Of a stretch of DNA of 61,686 nucleotides, positions 1 through 10,455 are shown in pieces (within the stretch, counting starts at the first letter, position 1; each line of letters begins with the position of its first letter). The notes under the pieces were generated by a model. That model saw nothing but the letters and a program-made list of their open reading frames with translations. It made no database searches and was not told where the DNA came from. This DNA is from Eggerthellaceae bacterium (lineage in GTDB: Bacteria; Actinomycetota; Coriobacteriia; Coriobacteriales; Eggerthellaceae), in the NCBI GenBank assembly GCA_015062605.1, contig SUUI01000010.1, positions 1 to 61,686 on the forward strand. The letters run 5' to 3'. The position numbers and the translations under genes were made by a program.

Positions 1-586
1 CGATCATGACCGCACAGGTCTCGGGAAGGTCACATGCCGCTTCAAGAGCGACAACATCATTTGCGGGAATGTGCATGAAGCCGGGCGTCAGGGGCTTGAA
101 TAGCCCATGGAAATGATCCTGCCCCGTCGCCGCAAGCGTCGTGAGCGTACGCCCATGGAAGCTGTTTTCCAACGTGATGATGGTTGAAGGAGGCTGACCG
201 CCTTCCGGATGTGCCGCATTCCATTTATCAGACGCGTATTTACGCGCCACTTTTATGGCGCATTCATTCGCTTCAGCACCTGAATTGCCGAAGAAGACCT
301 TTCCCGCACCCGTACGGTCGCATAAGGCCTTCGCGAGCTTCGCGCACGGCTCCGTGAAATAGAGATTGCTCGTATGCTGTACCATACCAAGCTGGTCTGA
401 AACCGCCTGGCACCATACGGGATCCGCATAACCGAAAGCATTCACGCCGATGCCTGCGCCCATATCGATATAGGTGCGTCCATCGGCACTAAGCGCGAGG
501 GCTCCTTTGCCGCTTACTATTTCCACAGGGAAGCGCGCATAGGCATGCGCGACATACGCCTCATCTGTTTGTGCTATCTCTGACAT
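1..586 (-). CDS. argD: Acetylornithine aminotransferase, N-terminal part (cut by window start)
   Basis: This PLP-dependent class III aminotransferase converts N-acetylglutamate 5-semialdehyde to N-acetylornithine in the cytoplasmic arginine pathway. About 195 N-terminal residues are visible. They include the glycine-rich NAFGYADP region, the cofactor-phosphate stretch GNSGAEANECA and the family motif SFHGRT. The PLP-binding lysine lies beyond the window edge. The ATG at 584-586 is preceded by an AAAGGA ribosome site. It is the last visible gene of argC-argJ-argB-argD, about 30 bases downstream of argB, so co-transcription is likely. ArgD often also serves as succinyldiaminopimelate aminotransferase, but nothing here settles that. 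Confidence 0.93.
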   Translation of the reverse strand, partial: MSEIAQTDEAYVAHAYARFPVEIVSGKGALALSADGRTYIDMGAGIGVNAFGYADPVWCQAVSDQLGMVQHTSNLYFTEPCAKLAKALCDRTGAGKVFFGNSGAEANECAIKVARKYASDKWNAAHPEGGQPPSTIITLENSFHGRTLTTLAATGQDHFHGLFKPLTPGFMHIPANDVVALEAACDLPETCAVMI

Positions 587-616
587 GGGGGCTATCCTTT
601 CATGTAGTCGATTCGC

Positions 617-1510
617 CTATGAGCCCCGCACCATGGTGCCGGCGCCCTCATCGGTGAACAGCTCCATGAGCAGCGCATGGGGAACGCGCCCATCGATGAT
701 GGTGACGCTTTTGACCCCTTGCGTGATGGCGCTGATGCAGCACTCCAGCTTCGGGACCATGCCTCCACTCACGATATCGCTTTGCACGAGCTTGCGTGCC
801 TCATCGAGAGAGATCTCGGGGATGAGCGTATCGGGATCGTTCTTATCGAGCAGAACGCCATCGATGTCGGTCATCATAATCAGACGCTCGGCACCAAGCG
901 CACCCGCGATCGCTGCAGCGGCGGTATCGCCGTTGATGTTGAGCGTGTTGCCATTCGCATCGCCGGCAACCGTGCTGATCACGGGAATATAGCCGGTATC
1001 GAGCAAATCGAGCACTGGTTGGATGTTCACACCGACGATGTCACCGACAAGCCCAAGGCGCTCATCATGCACCTCTGCAAGGATCATCCTGCCATCGAGG
1101 CCGCTGATGCCCATCGCTTGGCCACCGTGTGTTTGAAGCAGGCTCACGAGCGTTTTGTTGATCTTTCCCGCAAGGACCATCTGGGCGATCTCGACGGTCT
1201 CTTGATCGGTCACGCGCAGACCGTCGACGAACAGCGTCTCCTTGCCCAGCCGCTTCATCATGTAGCTGATCTCAGGACCTCCGCCATGAACAAGCACGAC
1301 GCGCACGCCGACAAGCGACATCAACACGATATCGCTCATGACCTGTTGCTTGACCTCATCATCGACCATGGCATTACCACCATATTTGATGACAACGACT
1401 TTGCCGTCGTATTGCTGCATAAGCGGAAGGGCTTGCGTGAGCACCTCAGCGCGTTGCGCGTTCGTGAACCGTGCCGCTTCTCTTGCATTATCCGCTATGT
1501 TCTCTTTCAT
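617..1510 (-). CDS. argB: Acetylglutamate kinase
   Basis: This amino acid kinase phosphorylates N-acetylglutamate, the second step of arginine synthesis and often the arginine-feedback step. The 297-residue protein shows the nucleotide-binding KYGGNAM near the N-terminus, the substrate loop VLVHGGGPEI and a late NINGDTAAAAIAGAL segment, all typical of ArgB. The reading frame is open further upstream. I chose the ATG at 1508-1510 (MKENIAD) because AAAGGA lies just before it and family similarity begins shortly after. It sits about 70 bases downstream of argJ. The N-terminal helix before the KYGGNAM motif is typical of arginine-sensitive hexameric enzymes, so feedback control is plausible but not shown. 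Confidence 0.95.
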   Translation of the reverse strand: MKENIADNAREAARFTNAQRAEVLTQALPLMQQYDGKVVVIKYGGNAMVDDEVKQQVMSDIVLMSLVGVRVVLVHGGGPEISYMMKRLGKETLFVDGLRVTDQETVEIAQMVLAGKINKTLVSLLQTHGGQAMGISGLDGRMILAEVHDERLGLVGDIVGVNIQPVLDLLDTGYIPVISTVAGDANGNTLNINGDTAAAAIAGALGAERLIMMTDIDGVLLDKNDPDTLIPEISLDEARKLVQSDIVSGGMVPKLECCISAITQGVKSVTIIDGRVPHALLMELFTDEGAGTMVRGS

Positions 1511-1581
1511 GATGATCCTTTGCTTTGGAACGTGGGCCTCTTCTATCCGGGGAAAGCACCGCTTTCCCGCTATCTTACAAA

Positions 1582-2826
<1,245 letters not shown>

Positions 2827-2836
2827 CTGCACTCCT

Positions 2837-3772
2837 CTACCGTAATTCAAGCCCGGTCGCCTCCGGCAAGCCGAGCACTATGTTCATGTTCTGGATAGCT
2901 GCGCCCGATGCGCCCTTTCCCAGATTATCGAAACGCGAGACGAGCAGGATGCGCTCGTCATTGCCTTCGACCGTAACCTGCATCGTATCGCAATCCGCCC
3001 AAGCGTTCGCCGCTAAGAAGCCTTCTTCGTCCGCCTTCTCCACGAAAGAAACAACGCCGCCAGCTGACTGAGCATAGGCATCCTGATAGGCTTCGCGAAT
3101 CGCCTTGATTCCTCCATCGACCTGGTCGGCGAACAACGGAACAACGACCTCCATGCCAACCAGATAGTCCGAAACGATCGGGCAGAATACCGGGTCGGCC
3201 AAAAGCCCGCTGATCTTCGCCATCTCGGGAAGGTGCTTGTGATTCTGCGTAAGCCCGTACATGCGCGGGGCATCGAGCAGGGCCTCACGACCATCGGCTT
3301 CATACTGCGCGATCATCTTCTTGCCCCCTCCGGAATAACCGGTGAGCGAGAAGCACGACAGATGCGCATCAGCGGAAAGCACGCCGCTCGCAACTAGAGG
3401 TTGAACGAGCGCGATGAATCCGCTTGCATGGCAACCGGGGTTGGCGATGCGCTTCGACGTTGCGATGCGCTCACGATATCCCTTCAGTTCGGGAAATCCA
3501 TACGCCCATCCTTCTTTCGTGCGATGAGCGGTAGAGGTATCGATGATAACCGTATCGGGATTGGAAACCAGGCTCACCGCTTCAATTGCTGCTTGATCCG
3601 GCAAGCAGAGAAACGCAACGTCGGCGGCGTTCAGGTACTCCGCACGTACAGAAGCATCCTTACGTGCTTCATCCGGAATATGCAGCAACTCGATGTCCTG
3701 CCTGCCGCTTAATCTCTCATGAATCCGCAATCCTGTAGTACCAGCAGCTCCATCGATAAATACTTTTGCCAT
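2837..3772 (-). CDS. argC: N-acetyl-gamma-glutamyl-phosphate reductase, short (type 2) form
   Basis: ArgC reduces N-acetylglutamyl phosphate to the semialdehyde with NADPH. The Rossmann start VFIDGAAGTTGLRIHERL and the catalytic cysteine motif ANPGCHASG are clear. At 311 residues it matches the short class of ArgC (TIGR01851 type) rather than the form of roughly 340-350 residues found in most Actinobacteria. The ATG is preceded by AGGAAAG. It is the first gene of the arginine cluster, directly behind an unusually AT-rich control region. The products of argC, argJ, argB and argD together cover the path from glutamate to ornithine. Confidence 0.93.
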   Translation of the reverse strand: MAKVFIDGAAGTTGLRIHERLSGRQDIELLHIPDEARKDASVRAEYLNAADVAFLCLPDQAAIEAVSLVSNPDTVIIDTSTAHRTKEGWAYGFPELKGYRERIATSKRIANPGCHASGFIALVQPLVASGVLSADAHLSCFSLTGYSGGGKKMIAQYEADGREALLDAPRMYGLTQNHKHLPEMAKISGLLADPVFCPIVSDYLVGMEVVVPLFADQVDGGIKAIREAYQDAYAQSAGGVVSFVEKADEEGFLAANAWADCDTMQVTVEGNDERILLVSRFDNLGKGASGAAIQNMNIVLGLPEATGLELR

Positions 3773-3860
3773 TTAACTTTCCTTTTTTTGCATATTATAT
3801 ATAATAATTATCATTATTTTGTATATTTTATAAATTATGATTCATTATAATACGAAACCG
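3773..3860 (-). promoter_or_regulatory. AT-rich promoter/operator region upstream of argC
   Basis: The stretch from about 3788 to 3856 is almost pure A/T, unlike everything around it. Read on the minus strand it holds several TATAAT-like hexamers. It also holds TGAATCATAATTTA (3831-3844), close to the ARG-box palindrome consensus of ArgR/AhrC (TGAAT, four bases, ATTCA). A 19-base stretch at 3800-3818 agrees with the Fur-box consensus at 15 of 19 positions, but in such AT-rich DNA that may be chance. Promoter function for the arginine cluster is inferred from position; the exact -10 and -35 cannot be fixed. Confidence 0.5.
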
Positions 3861-3920
3861 GACTCCTTGGAAGCGTCCGTCCGTGAGCGGCACGTGGCGT
3901 ACCGCATCCGCACATCACCC

Positions 3921-5996
3921 TCAACCGACAAATATGAGCCCTAGATGATAGATCACGAAGCACACCACGTATGCCAGCACTAATTGCATGACCACGATGC
4001 CGATTGCCTGGATGGTCGAATCGAGCTCCTTGCGCGTTGCCGCAAACGTCGCTAAGCAGGGAACGTATAGAAGGATGAACACAAGGAACACGAATGCTGT
4101 CAGCGGAGTGAATATGGTCGACAGAGCAGCCGCGATGGTCAAGCCTGACCCGATTAGGGGACCCATCAAGACCGTCAGCGTCGAAACGATCGCCTCTTTG
4201 GCAGCCAAGCCAGCCAACAGAGCCGTCGTCGCCTCCCACGAATCCAATCCGATTGGTTGGAAGATGAACGAGATCTGCGTGCCAATGGCAGCCAAGATGC
4301 TTTGCGAGCTATCGGAAACGGGATTGAAGGTCATATCGATGTTCTGCAAAACCCAGATGACGACGGTACCCAAGAAGATGATGGTAAACGCCTTCTTGAC
4401 GAACTCCTTCGCGTTATCCCACATATGGCGCACCACATCACTCAAAGCCGGCCATCGATATGCTGGAAGCTCCATCACATACATCATCGCATCGCCCTTA
4501 AAAAGCGTGCGGCTCAAAACGAATCCAAGAAGAATCGCCACCACGATGCCGAGCACGTACAAAGAGATCATCACAAGCGTCGCTTTCGTCCCGAAGAACG
4601 CCGCTGTGATCATGCCGTATACGGGAAGCTTAGCGCTGCACGACATGAAGGGAGTTAGAAGAATCGTGAGCTTGCGGTCGCGTTCACTTGGCAGCGTACG
4701 CGTCGCCATGATGGCGGGAACGTTGCATCCGAAACCCACGATGAGCGGAGCGAAGCTTCGACCGGATAAGCCTATTTTGCGCAAGAGCTTGTCCATGACA
4801 AAAGCAACACGCGTCATATACCCGCTGTCTTCCAAAAAGGACAAGAAGAAGAACAGGACCATAATGATCGGCAAAAACGACAGCACGCTGCACACACCTG
4901 CCCAAATGCCGTTGATGACCAGGTCATATACCCAGTGGTTCACACCAACGCCGAGCAAGAATTCTCCGAAAGCACCTCCCGACCAGTCGAAAAGGCCCTC
5001 GAGCGCCTCCTGAAGCGGGCCGCCTATTACGCTGAATGTCAACCAGAATACCAAGGCCATGATGCACAGATAGATAGGAATGCCCCATACCCGATGCGTG
5101 AGCACTCTGTCGATCTTTTGCGAACGCTGCTGTTCGCGGCTCGTCTCCACACGGCTAGCGCAACGGGCGCACAGATCGTCGACGAACGCATAGCGTTCCT
5201 TCGCCATCACAGTCTCGCTCGCCAAGCCGCTGTCCTTCTCCAAATGGTCGATGATATGGGCTATGACATGGAGATCCTCTTGTTCAACGTCGAGTTGCGT
5301 CAGTATCGCCTCGTCATGCTCGATGACCTTCTCGGCCGCATAGCGCACGGGCATGCCGACCTGCGCAGCAGGAACCTCAAGAATATGGCACACCGAATGG
5401 ATTGCCTTATGGAGATCACCCGAGCAGAAGTCGATGCGGCGTTCTAAAAGAGGGTGGTCCATTAGCGCGGCGACCTGCTCGAGCAGCGCCGTGATGCCTT
5501 GCTGCTTCGTTGCCGATATCGGAACGACGGGCACGCCGAGTTCTCGTTCCAGCTCGACCGTATCGATCGTCACGCCATTGCTGGTCGCCTCATCGATCAT
5601 GTTGAGCGCGATGATGGTAGGCATGTTGAGTTCGAGAAGCTGCAGAGCCAGATAAAGACCCATTTCGATGTTGCCCGCATCAATGACATCGATAAGGAAA
5701 TTTGGAGTATCTTGAGAACCGCGACGAAGCGTCAAGCTTGCCAAAGCATCCTTTTCCTCGGTGCTATATGCGTTTAGAGAACTCAGACCCGGCATGTCGA
5801 TGATGCGCACTGAGGTCTTTTCGAACAGATGCACATAGCTACCCTTAAGGGCGCCCCATTGCAGATGCGTTGTCACACCAGGGTAATTCCCAACGTGAAC
5901 CTTTTGGCCAGTCAGCGCATTGAAAAGCGCTGATTTGCCACTGTTCTTGTTGCCGACGAGGGCTATGCGCAATTCGTGGTCTTGCATTGGCTTCAT
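3921..5996 (-). CDS. feoB: Ferrous iron transport protein B
   Basis: FeoB is the inner-membrane Fe(II) permease with a cytosolic GTPase domain. In the 691-residue protein the G motifs are GNKNSGKS (15-22), DMPG (67-70), NMID (132-135) and SATKQQG (from 161). A helical spacer follows, then a membrane domain with the gate motif GFGCNVPAIMATRTL and many hydrophobic helices to the C-terminus. The start MKPM has a weak ribosome site, and an internal ATG three codons later (5985-5987) is an alternative. It lies 63 bases after feoA in one operon, with the Cys-rich partner gene upstream. A system of this kind is expected in an anaerobe, where iron is ferrous. Confidence 0.97.
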   Translation of the reverse strand: MKPMQDHELRIALVGNKNSGKSALFNALTGQKVHVGNYPGVTTHLQWGALKGSYVHLFEKTSVRIIDMPGLSSLNAYSTEEKDALASLTLRRGSQDTPNFLIDVIDAGNIEMGLYLALQLLELNMPTIIALNMIDEATSNGVTIDTVELERELGVPVVPISATKQQGITALLEQVAALMDHPLLERRIDFCSGDLHKAIHSVCHILEVPAAQVGMPVRYAAEKVIEHDEAILTQLDVEQEDLHVIAHIIDHLEKDSGLASETVMAKERYAFVDDLCARCASRVETSREQQRSQKIDRVLTHRVWGIPIYLCIMALVFWLTFSVIGGPLQEALEGLFDWSGGAFGEFLLGVGVNHWVYDLVINGIWAGVCSVLSFLPIIMVLFFFLSFLEDSGYMTRVAFVMDKLLRKIGLSGRSFAPLIVGFGCNVPAIMATRTLPSERDRKLTILLTPFMSCSAKLPVYGMITAAFFGTKATLVMISLYVLGIVVAILLGFVLSRTLFKGDAMMYVMELPAYRWPALSDVVRHMWDNAKEFVKKAFTIIFLGTVVIWVLQNIDMTFNPVSDSSQSILAAIGTQISFIFQPIGLDSWEATTALLAGLAAKEAIVSTLTVLMGPLIGSGLTIAAALSTIFTPLTAFVFLVFILLYVPCLATFAATRKELDSTIQAIGIVVMQLVLAYVVCFVIYHLGLIFVG

Positions 5997-6059
5997 CTTC
6001 TCTTACGTGCCCTCATCATGCAAGGTTGCAGCAATCTCGTGTTTTTGCGTATACGCCCA

Positions 6060-6293
6060 TCATGCGTCTTCCTCCTGCTTCACCACGATAAGCGCTGCTT
6101 CCGCCTTGCGCAGCGTGAGCACGTAGCTGCGCACGCCTACTTCGATCGGGTCCCCCATCGGGGCGATCTTACGAACTGTCACTTTGGTTTGGGGAACCAA
6201 GCCGACATCCAAAAGCTTCATACGTTGGATGCGCTCCCCTACGATATCCTCGATTACGGCGGTTTGGCCGACTGCTAAATCAGTCAAGGTCAT
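6060..6293 (-). CDS. feoA: Ferrous iron transport protein A
   Basis: FeoA is a small cytosolic SH3-fold protein that partners FeoB. The 77 residues have the usual order: LTDLAVGQTAVI, then ERIQRMKLLDVGLVPQTKVTV, then a final beta strand. Its start has an AAGGA site nine bases upstream. The first 14 bases overlap the end of the Cys-rich gene, so translation of the two is probably coupled. The name rests on sequence and on the adjacent feoB. Confidence 0.94.
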   Translation of the reverse strand: MTLTDLAVGQTAVIEDIVGERIQRMKLLDVGLVPQTKVTVRKIAPMGDPIEVGVRSYVLTLRKAEAALIVVKQEEDA

Positions 6294-6489
6294 AGGATGC
6301 TTCCTTTACATCGCACGAAGCGCACAGATACTTCGCGTCTCTAGAACTCGGAGATGTGCATGCATGGGAACACGAGCATGCGCATGCGCCCACGCCTTCA
6401 CCCGAACGCGTAGCTCGTCCAAGCCAAAGGGAACGCACTGCGAAAAACACGCAAAGGGCGACTATGAGAATGACGATGATGCTCGGCAT
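6280..6489 (-). CDS. FeoB-associated Cys-rich membrane protein
   Basis: This 69-residue protein has one N-terminal membrane helix (MPSIIVILIVALCVFFAV), a short basic stretch, then a cysteine-rich tail (GACACSCSHAC, later LCASC). That layout matches the small FeoB-associated Cys-rich proteins (Pfam PF12669 type) proposed to help ferrous iron transport, perhaps by binding metal or assembling the pore. The start has a GGGGAGG sequence about 11 bases upstream. It overlaps feoA by 14 bases. Its place as the first gene, ahead of feoA, is less common than a place downstream of feoB. Confidence 0.75.
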   Translation of the reverse strand: MPSIIVILIVALCVFFAVRSLWLGRATRSGEGVGACACSCSHACTSPSSRDAKYLCASCDVKEASYDLD

Positions 6490-6528
6490 CCGAATTGAAG
6501 CCTCCCCTCTTCGTTCGAATGCTCAGGA

Positions 6529-6547
6529 GCTGCCGGATTGCGGCAGC
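6529..6547 (-). terminator. Hairpin between secDF and the feo operon
   Basis: GCTGCCG and CGGCAGC form a seven-base-pair stem with a five-base loop, just after the secDF stop codon. There is no clear U-tract on either side, so it may be a weak terminator, a transcript end stabiliser or part of the feo leader. Confidence 0.35.
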
Positions 6548-6567
6548 CCCTCTATCATGCATGGTTC

Positions 6568-9429
6568 TTATTTAGGTTTTACGGGACGCTTGACCTTCTT
6601 CTGGCCATGCGTACTCTTGTTCTTCGTTTTACGCGGTTGGTTCGCAGTTGCACCACGTGGTGCATCCGGTTGCTCGCTTACGACGGCGACGGTTGCGCTT
6701 AGCGCATCGTCGACACTGGATGAAGCGTCCACACCAGCCGCCGATGAGGCAGCGGGCAGCGCCTGCTGAGCCTTAAGCTCCATAGCGCCGCACAGCGGAC
6801 GATCATACTGGAAGATGGTGATATCGTCGCCATACTTGCGACGGAGTCTCTTGAACTTCTGCTCACGTTCCTTCCACCACGAGAACAGAGGCGTCGCGAT
6901 AGCGATTGAGGAGTAGGAACCGCAGATTAAGCCGATGGCCATGGCGAACGCGAAGTCCTTCAAAGTCTCCCCGCCGAAAATCAACATGAACACAACCGGG
7001 ATAAGCGAGGTCAAAGTCGTGTTGATGGTGCGCAGGAACACCTGGTTGATGGAATGGTTCGCCATCGAGATGAACGTGACCTTCGGCGAATCGCCCTGCA
7101 TATTGTCGTTGATTCGATGGAACACGACCACGGTGTCATAGAGCGAGTAGCCCAAGATGGTCAGAAGAGCAGCGATGGTGTTCGGGTTGACCTCGCGCCC
7201 GACAAGCGCGTAAATGCCCAACACGATGATCAAGTCGTGCAGCAGTGCGACGATCGCCATCACGCCCATCTTGAATTCGAAGCGGATGCCGATGTAGATG
7301 ATGATGAGCACAAGGCTGACCAAGAACGCAATCAGCGAGCTTCTCACAACGCTCGAACCCCAGTCGGGACCGATGGTGGTCACCTCGAAGCTATCGGTTG
7401 ACCAGCCGAATGTCGAAGCAACCTTGTTCGCAGTCGCCGCAGCATCCTCAGCGCTCGTCGTAGTCGTACGGACCAGGAAGCCCTCTTCGCCGCTCGTCTG
7501 CGTCGTCTGAATGACGGCATTGTCTTCGCCTGCCTCTGCGAACGCATCACGCAGCTGCTCGGTGGTCACATCGCCCGTGTCGAAGAACGTGATCGACGTA
7601 CCGCCAACGAACTCGATGCCGAGATTCAAACCGCGGATAGCAAAAACCGCGAAGGAGAGCACGACGCACACAGCAGCGATGATGAGAAGAATCTTGCGAT
7701 AACCCATGAAATTGATATCACGCTTGATGAAGCGGCCCTTGATCTTGCCGGCGGCAAGCGTCGCTGCATCATAGAGAGTGCTCGTACGTGGCGCTTCTGT
7801 GGCATCGGAATCGATTTCGGGATAATCATCGAGCGTGCCATCTTCGAGTGCTGCGGTATACGAACCGTTGTAGATCTCAACGGCATCCTGGCAATCCTTG
7901 ATATCCCAGAATCCCGGGTTCTTCTCGATTGCACGCGGAGCGAGCAAACGGATGATAGGCGCCTTGAACAGAAGCATCATCGCGATATCGCAGAAGATGC
8001 CGAGCGCAAGCGTCAAACCGAAGCCCTTGACCGAGGCACTTGCCAAGAAGAAGAGGCACAATGCCGAGACCAGCGTGACCAAGTCCGCATCGATCGAGGT
8101 CATGATGGCGTGACGCACACCGGAAATGGATGCAGCACGCACGGTACGACCCATGCGGATCTCCTCACGGAAACGCTCGAGCGTCAGAATCGATGAGTCA
8201 GCAGCCATACCGATGGTCAATACGATACCCGCAATGCCTGCAAGTGACAGGCTGAACAATCCGAATCGGCTCAGCAGTGCAAGGATGCCGAGGTACAGAA
8301 CCGCGAACACAACCATGGCTGCCGCAGTGATGATACCCAAGCCCTTGTAGAAGAAGAGCAGATACAGCATAACGACGATGAGTCCGATAATCGCGACGAG
8401 CAAGCCCGCACGCAAGGCATCCTGCCCGAGCGTCGGACCTACGACCTGGCTTTGCGCATATTCGAAGCTCACGGGCAGCGAACCGCTTTCCAGAACCGTC
8501 TGAAGGCTCTTCGCCTCTTCAAGCGTGTAATTGCCCGTAATCGACACGTCTCCGCTCGGAATCTCGCCCTGCACGGCAGGAGCAGATTGGACGATGCCGT
8601 CTAGGATGATGACGATCAGACCATGCGTTGGAGCAAGATCAGCGGTCGCCTCCGCGAAAGCCGCAGTACCTGCGGAATCAAGTTTGAGGTTTACAGAGTA
8701 GTCAGTACCCGTCTCGGAAGCCTTGCCCACGTTGACGGTATTGATGTTCTCGCCCGTGATGAGAGGTTCGTACGTGCCTGGCATTACTTCTAGTTTGACG
8801 GTCTGCTCTGTTGGGAACTGATTGCCGAATTCATCAGTGATCACGATATTCGAACCGTATTGGCCGGATTGGATCTTGCTTACCACATCCGGGTCGGTGA
8901 ACGAATCCAGGCGGGCGAACTCGAGCTTGCCCGTCTTGCCGATCGTTGCGAGTGCCTCTTGCGTGTCGCTCATGCCAGGGATCTGCACGAGGATTTGATT
9001 CTCGCCCTGCAACTGCACGGTTGCCTCGCTCGCACCGAGAAGGTTAACGCGCGTCTCGATGATAGCGCGAGATTTCTCCATCTCCTCGCTGGAGATATCG
9101 GATCCGTCGGAATTCTTCGCCTCGAGCACGACCGAGAGTCCACCTTGGATGTCAAGACCTTGGTTAATGGTCTTCGCAGGCGGCATGAATAAAATGACGG
9201 AGATGATGACCAGCACCGTGGTTGCAATGAGCAGCCACATGTTGCGTCGATCAGCATTCATCGGCTTTTTCTTCTCGTTGCGCTTCTTCTGACGCTGCTT
9301 TGCGAACGATGGTTTGGAGCTCTTGGTTTCTACGCGAAGGCCGGAAGCGCCCAATCCACCGATGTCGTCGGTCGGCGCGCTCGAATTGCCTTTTCGTTGC
9401 CATACTTCTTGGTTGGGCGTCTCTGCCAT
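6568..9429 (-). CDS. secDF: Protein translocase subunit SecDF (fused)
   Basis: SecD and SecF form the proton-driven accessory part of the Sec translocon, pulling exported proteins through the inner membrane. The 953-residue protein fuses both. The SecD half starts with a basic N-terminus, one membrane helix (about 65-83), the D-G-L-D-I-Q-G-G-L region and a large outer domain, then a helix bundle. After a hydrophilic linker the SecF half carries GLNLGIEFVGGTS and its own helix bundle. The C-terminus is a Lys-rich tail. The ATG follows AAAGGAGTG. No yajC is seen next to it. It follows queA-queH in the same direction after about 200 bases and probably has its own promoter. Confidence 0.96.
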   Translation of the reverse strand: MAETPNQEVWQRKGNSSAPTDDIGGLGASGLRVETKSSKPSFAKQRQKKRNEKKKPMNADRRNMWLLIATTVLVIISVILFMPPAKTINQGLDIQGGLSVVLEAKNSDGSDISSEEMEKSRAIIETRVNLLGASEATVQLQGENQILVQIPGMSDTQEALATIGKTGKLEFARLDSFTDPDVVSKIQSGQYGSNIVITDEFGNQFPTEQTVKLEVMPGTYEPLITGENINTVNVGKASETGTDYSVNLKLDSAGTAAFAEATADLAPTHGLIVIILDGIVQSAPAVQGEIPSGDVSITGNYTLEEAKSLQTVLESGSLPVSFEYAQSQVVGPTLGQDALRAGLLVAIIGLIVVMLYLLFFYKGLGIITAAAMVVFAVLYLGILALLSRFGLFSLSLAGIAGIVLTIGMAADSSILTLERFREEIRMGRTVRAASISGVRHAIMTSIDADLVTLVSALCLFFLASASVKGFGLTLALGIFCDIAMMLLFKAPIIRLLAPRAIEKNPGFWDIKDCQDAVEIYNGSYTAALEDGTLDDYPEIDSDATEAPRTSTLYDAATLAAGKIKGRFIKRDINFMGYRKILLIIAAVCVVLSFAVFAIRGLNLGIEFVGGTSITFFDTGDVTTEQLRDAFAEAGEDNAVIQTTQTSGEEGFLVRTTTTSAEDAAATANKVASTFGWSTDSFEVTTIGPDWGSSVVRSSLIAFLVSLVLIIIYIGIRFEFKMGVMAIVALLHDLIIVLGIYALVGREVNPNTIAALLTILGYSLYDTVVVFHRINDNMQGDSPKVTFISMANHSINQVFLRTINTTLTSLIPVVFMLIFGGETLKDFAFAMAIGLICGSYSSIAIATPLFSWWKEREQKFKRLRRKYGDDITIFQYDRPLCGAMELKAQQALPAASSAAGVDASSSVDDALSATVAVVSEQPDAPRGATANQPRKTKNKSTHGQKKVKRPVKPK

Positions 9430-9635
9430 GGACGCACTCCTTTATTTCTTGCATTGGTACACAGGTTCACGCTTATTTACGCCCTGTGCGCTTCAAGGGT
9501 TTTCCCTCGAAAGTGCGCATATGACGTGCGTTTTTCCAAACGTTTATTGTGCCACATTTTTCAGATAAAGAGAGCGCGAACGGTCGAATGTGCCGATTTA
9601 TCCTCGTTAAAGACTGATTAGTTATCACCTATGGC

Positions 9636-10436
9636 TTAGGATGCGCCCAGAGTATCCGACAAGGAAGCATCGTCAACGTTGCGCAAGGAGCGTAAGACCT
9701 TACGTTTGCGCGCCTGTTTCTCCGCATAAGCCTGCTTGTCCATTTTGCGCTGCTTGACCTGCGCGAGCTCGTCTGCGTGCGCAATCTCCCATGCTTTTTT
9801 TTCTTGCGCTCGACGCGCTTTCTCCTCTTGGCGCTTCCGTTTGCGCTCCTCGCGCTCTTCCTTCGCCTCGCCGTCTGAGAAACGGCAGCCGCAGTAATTC
9901 TGGCGATACATCCCAAGCTCGCGGCTCCGCCTCGTCGCCTCCGCGTAATTCGGACGGAAATCCCTGAACTCGGCTTCAAGTCCCCACATCTTCGCCGCTC
10001 GCTCAAGCTCTTGCGCGATGATGTCGGTATATTGATAGGGGCTGACACTCAATGTCGTCGACAGGCAATCGTAACCATGTGCATGCGCGAATGCAGCTGA
10101 CTGCTCGAAACGCAGGCGATAGCACGCGCGGCATCTCGCCTCATGCGGATTGTCTTCTGCGCAGTCGTGCGAGCGCAACGCGGAGGCGATGGTTCTCTCC
10201 CAATTCGATGGGTCGTAATCGCCTTCGGAGACAGGCAGGTCCTGCGTTACCGCCCACGTCTTCAGCGTATCAAGGCGCTTGGCGTATTCGCCATCCGGAT
10301 GGATGTTCGAATTGGCGTAATACACTGTAAGCGTATGCCCATCCGCTGCAAGCAGCCGCGATGGCTCGAGCGTGCACGGTCCGCAACATGCATGAAGCAA
10401 GGTCAGCGGTCCTGTATGCGGCTGGATGAGCGTCAT
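9636..10436 (-). CDS. queH: Epoxyqueuosine reductase QueH
   Basis: QueH (formerly DUF208) reduces epoxyqueuosine to queuosine in tRNA and stands in for the cobalamin enzyme QueG. The 266-residue protein has the expected cysteines: HACCGPC (C17, C18, C21), RCRACYR (C102, C105) and YCGC (C182, C184), which bind a 4Fe-4S cluster and a second metal in known members. I chose the ATG at 10434-10436, 19 bases after the queA stop and preceded by a GGGCAGG sequence, rather than the longer open frame. Residues about 190-250 form a strongly charged Arg/Lys/Glu coiled coil beyond the usual family core, perhaps for RNA binding. It is paired with queA. Confidence 0.93.
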   Translation of the reverse strand: MTLIQPHTGPLTLLHACCGPCTLEPSRLLAADGHTLTVYYANSNIHPDGEYAKRLDTLKTWAVTQDLPVSEGDYDPSNWERTIASALRSHDCAEDNPHEARCRACYRLRFEQSAAFAHAHGYDCLSTTLSVSPYQYTDIIAQELERAAKMWGLEAEFRDFRPNYAEATRRSRELGMYRQNYCGCRFSDGEAKEEREERKRKRQEEKARRAQEKKAWEIAHADELAQVKQRKMDKQAYAEKQARKRKVLRSLRNVDDASLSDTLGAS

Positions 10437-10455
10437 GAAACCTGCCCTTACCCCA

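Noticed and set aside
3800-3818. Fur box controlling feoB
   Set aside because: The 15/19 match lies downstream of feoB and upstream of argC in almost pure A/T, where such matches arise easily; the feo promoter must lie at the other end of the operon.
3988-5013. A 341-codon plus-strand frame opposite feoB
   Set aside because: No domain, no ribosome site, and fully inside the FeoB membrane domain.
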